Part shown: positions 60,361 to 64,000 of the stretch, one piece after another | How the letters are laid out: every line of letters begins with the position of its first letter | Numbering within the stretch: the first letter of the stretch is position 1 | Origin: Calliphora vicina | Taxonomy: Eukaryota; Arthropoda; Insecta; Diptera; Calliphoridae | Assembly (NCBI RefSeq): GCF_958450345.1 | Contig: NW_027052597.1 | Span: 62,001-126,000 of the forward strand | Direction: 5' to 3' | Length of the DNA stretch: 64,000 nucleotides | Notes under the pieces: model-generated | What the model was told of the DNA's origin: nothing | The model's database searches: none | What the model saw: only the letters and a program-made list of their open reading frames with translations | Made by a program: the position numbers and the translations under genes

Positions 60361-63300
60361 TGTATGTATGTATGTATGTATGTATGTATGTATGTATGTA
60401 TGTATGTATGTATGTATGTATGTATGTATGTATGTATGTATGTATGTATGTATGTATGTATGTATGTATGTATGTATGTATGTATGTATGTATGTATGTA
60501 TGTATGTATGTATGTATGTATGTATGTATGTATGTATGTATGTATGTATGTATGTATGTATGTATGTATGTATGTATGTATGTATGTATGTATGTATGTA
60601 TGTATGTATGTATGTATGTATGTATGTATGTATGTATGTATGTATGTATGTATGTATGTATGTATGTATGTATGTATGTATGTATGTATGTATGTATGTA
60701 TGTATGTATGTATGTATGTATGTATGTATGTATGTATGTATGTATGTATGTATGGTATGTATGTATGTATGTATGTATGTATGTATGTATGTATGTATGT
60801 ATGTATGTATGTATGTATGTATGTATGTATGTATGTATGTATGTATGTATGTATGTATGTATGTATGTATGTATGTATGTATGTATGTATGTATGTATGT
60901 ATGTATGTATGTATGTATGTATGTATGTATGTATGTATGTATGTATGTATGTATGTATGTATGTATGTATGTATGTATGTATGTATGTATGTATGTATGT
61001 ATGTATGTATGTATGTATGTATGTATGTATGTATGTATGTATGTATGTATGTATGTATGTATGTATGTATGTATGTATGTATGTATGTATGTATGTATGT
61101 ATGTATGTATGTATGTATGTATGTATGTATGTATGTATGTATGTATGTATGTATGTATGTATGTATGTATGTATGTATGTATGTATGTATGTATGTATGT
61201 ATGTATGTATGTATGTATGTATGTATGTATGTATGTATGTATGTATGTATGTATGTATGTATGTATGTATGTATGTATGTATGTATGTATGTATGTATGT
61301 ATGTATGTATGTATGTATGTATGTATGTATGTATGTATGTATGTATGTATGTATGTATGTATGTATGTATGTATGTATGTATGTATGTATGTATGTATGT
61401 ATGTATGTATGTATGTATGTATGTATGTATGTATGTATGTATGTATGTATGTATGTATGTATGTATGTATGTATGTATGTATGTATGTATGTATGTATGT
61501 ATGTATGTATGTATGTATGTATGTATGTATGTATGTATGTATGTATGTATGTATGTATGTATGTATGTATGTATGTATGTATGTATGTATGTATGTATGT
61601 ATGTATGTATGTATGTATGTATGTATGTATGTATGTATGTATGTATGTATGTATGTATGTATGTATGTATGTATGTATGTATGTATGTATGTATGTATGT
61701 ATGTATGTATGTATGTATGTATGTATGTATGTATGTATGTATGTATGTATGTATGTATGTATGTATGTATGTATGTATGTATGTATGTATGTATGTATGT
61801 ATGTATGTATGTATGTATGTATGTATGTATGTATGTATGTATGTATGTATGTATGTATGTATGTATGTATGTATGTATGTATGTATGTATGTATGTATGT
61901 ATGTATGTATGTATGTATGTATGTATGTATGTATGTATGTATGTATGTATGTATGTATGTATGTATGTATGTATGTATGTATGTATGTATGTATGTATGT
62001 ATGTATGTATGTATGTATGTATGTATGTATGTATGTATGTATGTATGTATGTATGTATGTATGTATGTATGTATGTATGTATGTATGTATGTATGTATGT
62101 ATGTATGTATGTATGTATGTATGTATGTATGTATGTATGTATGTATGTATGTATGTATGTATGTATGTATGTATGTATGTATGTATGTATGTATGTATGT
62201 ATGTATGTATGTATGTATGTATGTATGTATGTATGTATGTATGTATGTATGTATGTATGTATGTATGTATGTATGTATGTATGTATGTATGTATGTATGT
62301 ATGTATGTATGTATGTATGTATGTATGTATGTATGTATGTATGTATGTATGTATGTATGTATGTATGTATGTATGTATGTATGTATGTATGTATGTATGT
62401 ATGTATGTATGTATGTATGTATGTATGTATGTATGTATGTATGTATGTATGTATGTATGTATGTATGTATGTATGTATGTATGTATGTATGTATGTATGT
62501 ATGTATGTATGTATGTATGTATGTATGTATGTATGTATGTATGTATGTATGTATGTATGTATGTATGTATGTATGTATGTATGTATGTATGTATGTATGT
62601 ATGTATGTATGTATGTATGTATGTATGTATGTATGTATGTATGTATGTATGTATGTATGTATGTATGTATGTATGTATGTATGTATGTATGTATGTATGT
62701 ATGTATGTATGTATGTATGTATGTATGTATGTATGTATGTATGTATGTATGTATGTATGTATGTATGTATGTATGTATGTATGTATGTATGTATGTATGT
62801 ATGTATGTATGTATGTATGTATGTATGTATGTATGTATGTATGTATGTATGTATGTATGTATGTATGTATGTATGTATGTATGTATGTATGTATGTATGT
62901 ATGTATGTATGTATGTATGTATGTATGTATGTATGTATGTATGTATGTATGTATGTATGTATGTATGTATGTATGTATGTATGTATGTATGTATGTATGT
63001 ATGTATGTATGTATGTATGTATGTATGTATGTATGTATGTATGTATGTATGTATGTATGTATGTATGTATGTATGTATGTATGTATGTATGTATGTATGT
63101 ATGTATGTATGTATGTATGTATGTATGTATGTATGTATGTATGTATGTATGTATGTATGTATGTATGTATGTATGTATGTATGTATGTATGTATGTATGT
63201 ATGTATGTATGTATGTATGTATGTATGTATGTATGTATGTATGTATGTATGTATGTATGTATGTATGTATGTATGTATGTATGTATGTATGTATGTATGT

Positions 63301-64000
63301 ATGTATGTATGTATGTATGTATGTATGTATGTATGTATGTATGTATGTATGTATGTATGTATGTATGTATGTATGTATGTATGTATGTATGTATGTATGT
63401 ATGTATGTATGTATGTATGTATGTATGTATGTATGTATGTATGTATGTATGTATGTATGTATGTATGTATGTATGTATGTATGTATGTATGTATGTATGT
63501 ATGTATGTATGTATGTATGTATGTATGTATGTATGTATGTATGTATGTATGTATGTATGTATGTATGTATGTATGTATGTATGTATGTATGTATGTATGT
63601 ATGTATGTATGTATGTATGTATGTATGTATGTATGTATGTATGTATGTATGTATGTATGTATGTATGTATGTATGTATGTATGTATGTATGTATGTATGT
63701 ATGTATGTATGTATGTATGTATGTATGTATGTATGTATGTATGTATGTATGTATGTATGTATGTATGTATGTATGTATGTATGTATGTATGTATGTATGT
63801 ATGTATGTATGTATGTATGTATGTATGTATGTATGTATGTATGTATGTATGTATGTATGTATGTATGTATGTATGTATGTATGTATGTATGTATGTATGT
63901 ATGTATGTATGTATGTATGTATGTATGTATGTATGTATGTATGTATGTATGTATGTATGTATGTATGTATGTATGTATGTATGTATGTATGTATGTATGT
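60327..64000. repeat. Second giant ATGT array, at least 3.67 kb, continuing past the window
   Basis: It starts after GATAGATGTATATG and continues to the last base. Only one irregularity is seen, an extra G near 60754. It has the same unit and orientation as the array at 47269-57000. Confidence 0.97.

Overview
The window looks like nuclear DNA of a higher fly (Brachycera, probably a calyptrate such as a blow fly or house-fly relative). This is an inference. It rests on one clear developmental gene, a Scratch-type (Snail family) zinc-finger factor with poly-Ser and poly-His stretches like its Drosophila homologues, on very AT-rich non-coding DNA, and on repeats typical of flies: mini-me/Helentron-like elements with GTCY microsatellites, hAT, PIF/Harbinger, piggyBac and Tc1/mariner elements, and LINEs. 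There are no bacterial operons, CRISPR arrays or rRNA genes.

Host coding DNA is sparse and lies on the minus strand. (1) Positions 3505-3562 hold a tiny first coding exon for a signal peptide, with a TATA box upstream and a strong splice donor; the rest of that gene was not found and probably lies left of the window. (2) Positions 41073-42524 hold the large last coding exon of scratch. A good splice acceptor lies 8 bases before its first ATG, and a consensus donor lies 22 bases after its stop, so an upstream exon and a 3'UTR intron are both likely. If the upstream exon lies to the right, everything from 42.5 kb to at least the exon, including one or both giant microsatellites, is intronic.

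Most of the rest is a nested transposon graveyard. Many elements can be delimited by exact target-site duplications. There are five hAT-like elements with 8-bp duplications (10270-11632, 21985-23524, 25277-27291, 30230-31428, and the foldback element 45316-46952), several PIF/Harbinger MITEs with TTA or TAA duplications, a piggyBac MITE with TTAA, a 1.7 kb element with a 5-bp duplication and CAC ends (Transib-like), a Tc1/mariner element with TA, and a decayed LINE at about 17.05-20.88 kb on the minus strand. Between them lie AT-rich, T-rich stretches (6.65-7.2, 12.5-15.06, 20.9-21.9, 37.9-41.0 kb) that look like old host intron or UTR sequence.

A 4.75 kb block (28029-32780) is followed directly by a near-identical second copy (32781-37921). 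The main difference is the CTGT microsatellite inside the mini-me-like element: 23 pure units in copy 1, 119 in copy 2.

The most striking feature is tetranucleotide expansion. A 9.7 kb ATGT array (47269-57000) has its first 8.4 kb without a single interruption. A second ATGT array starts near 60.33 kb and runs off the right end. No array is coding, although all six frames stay open because the unit contains no stop.
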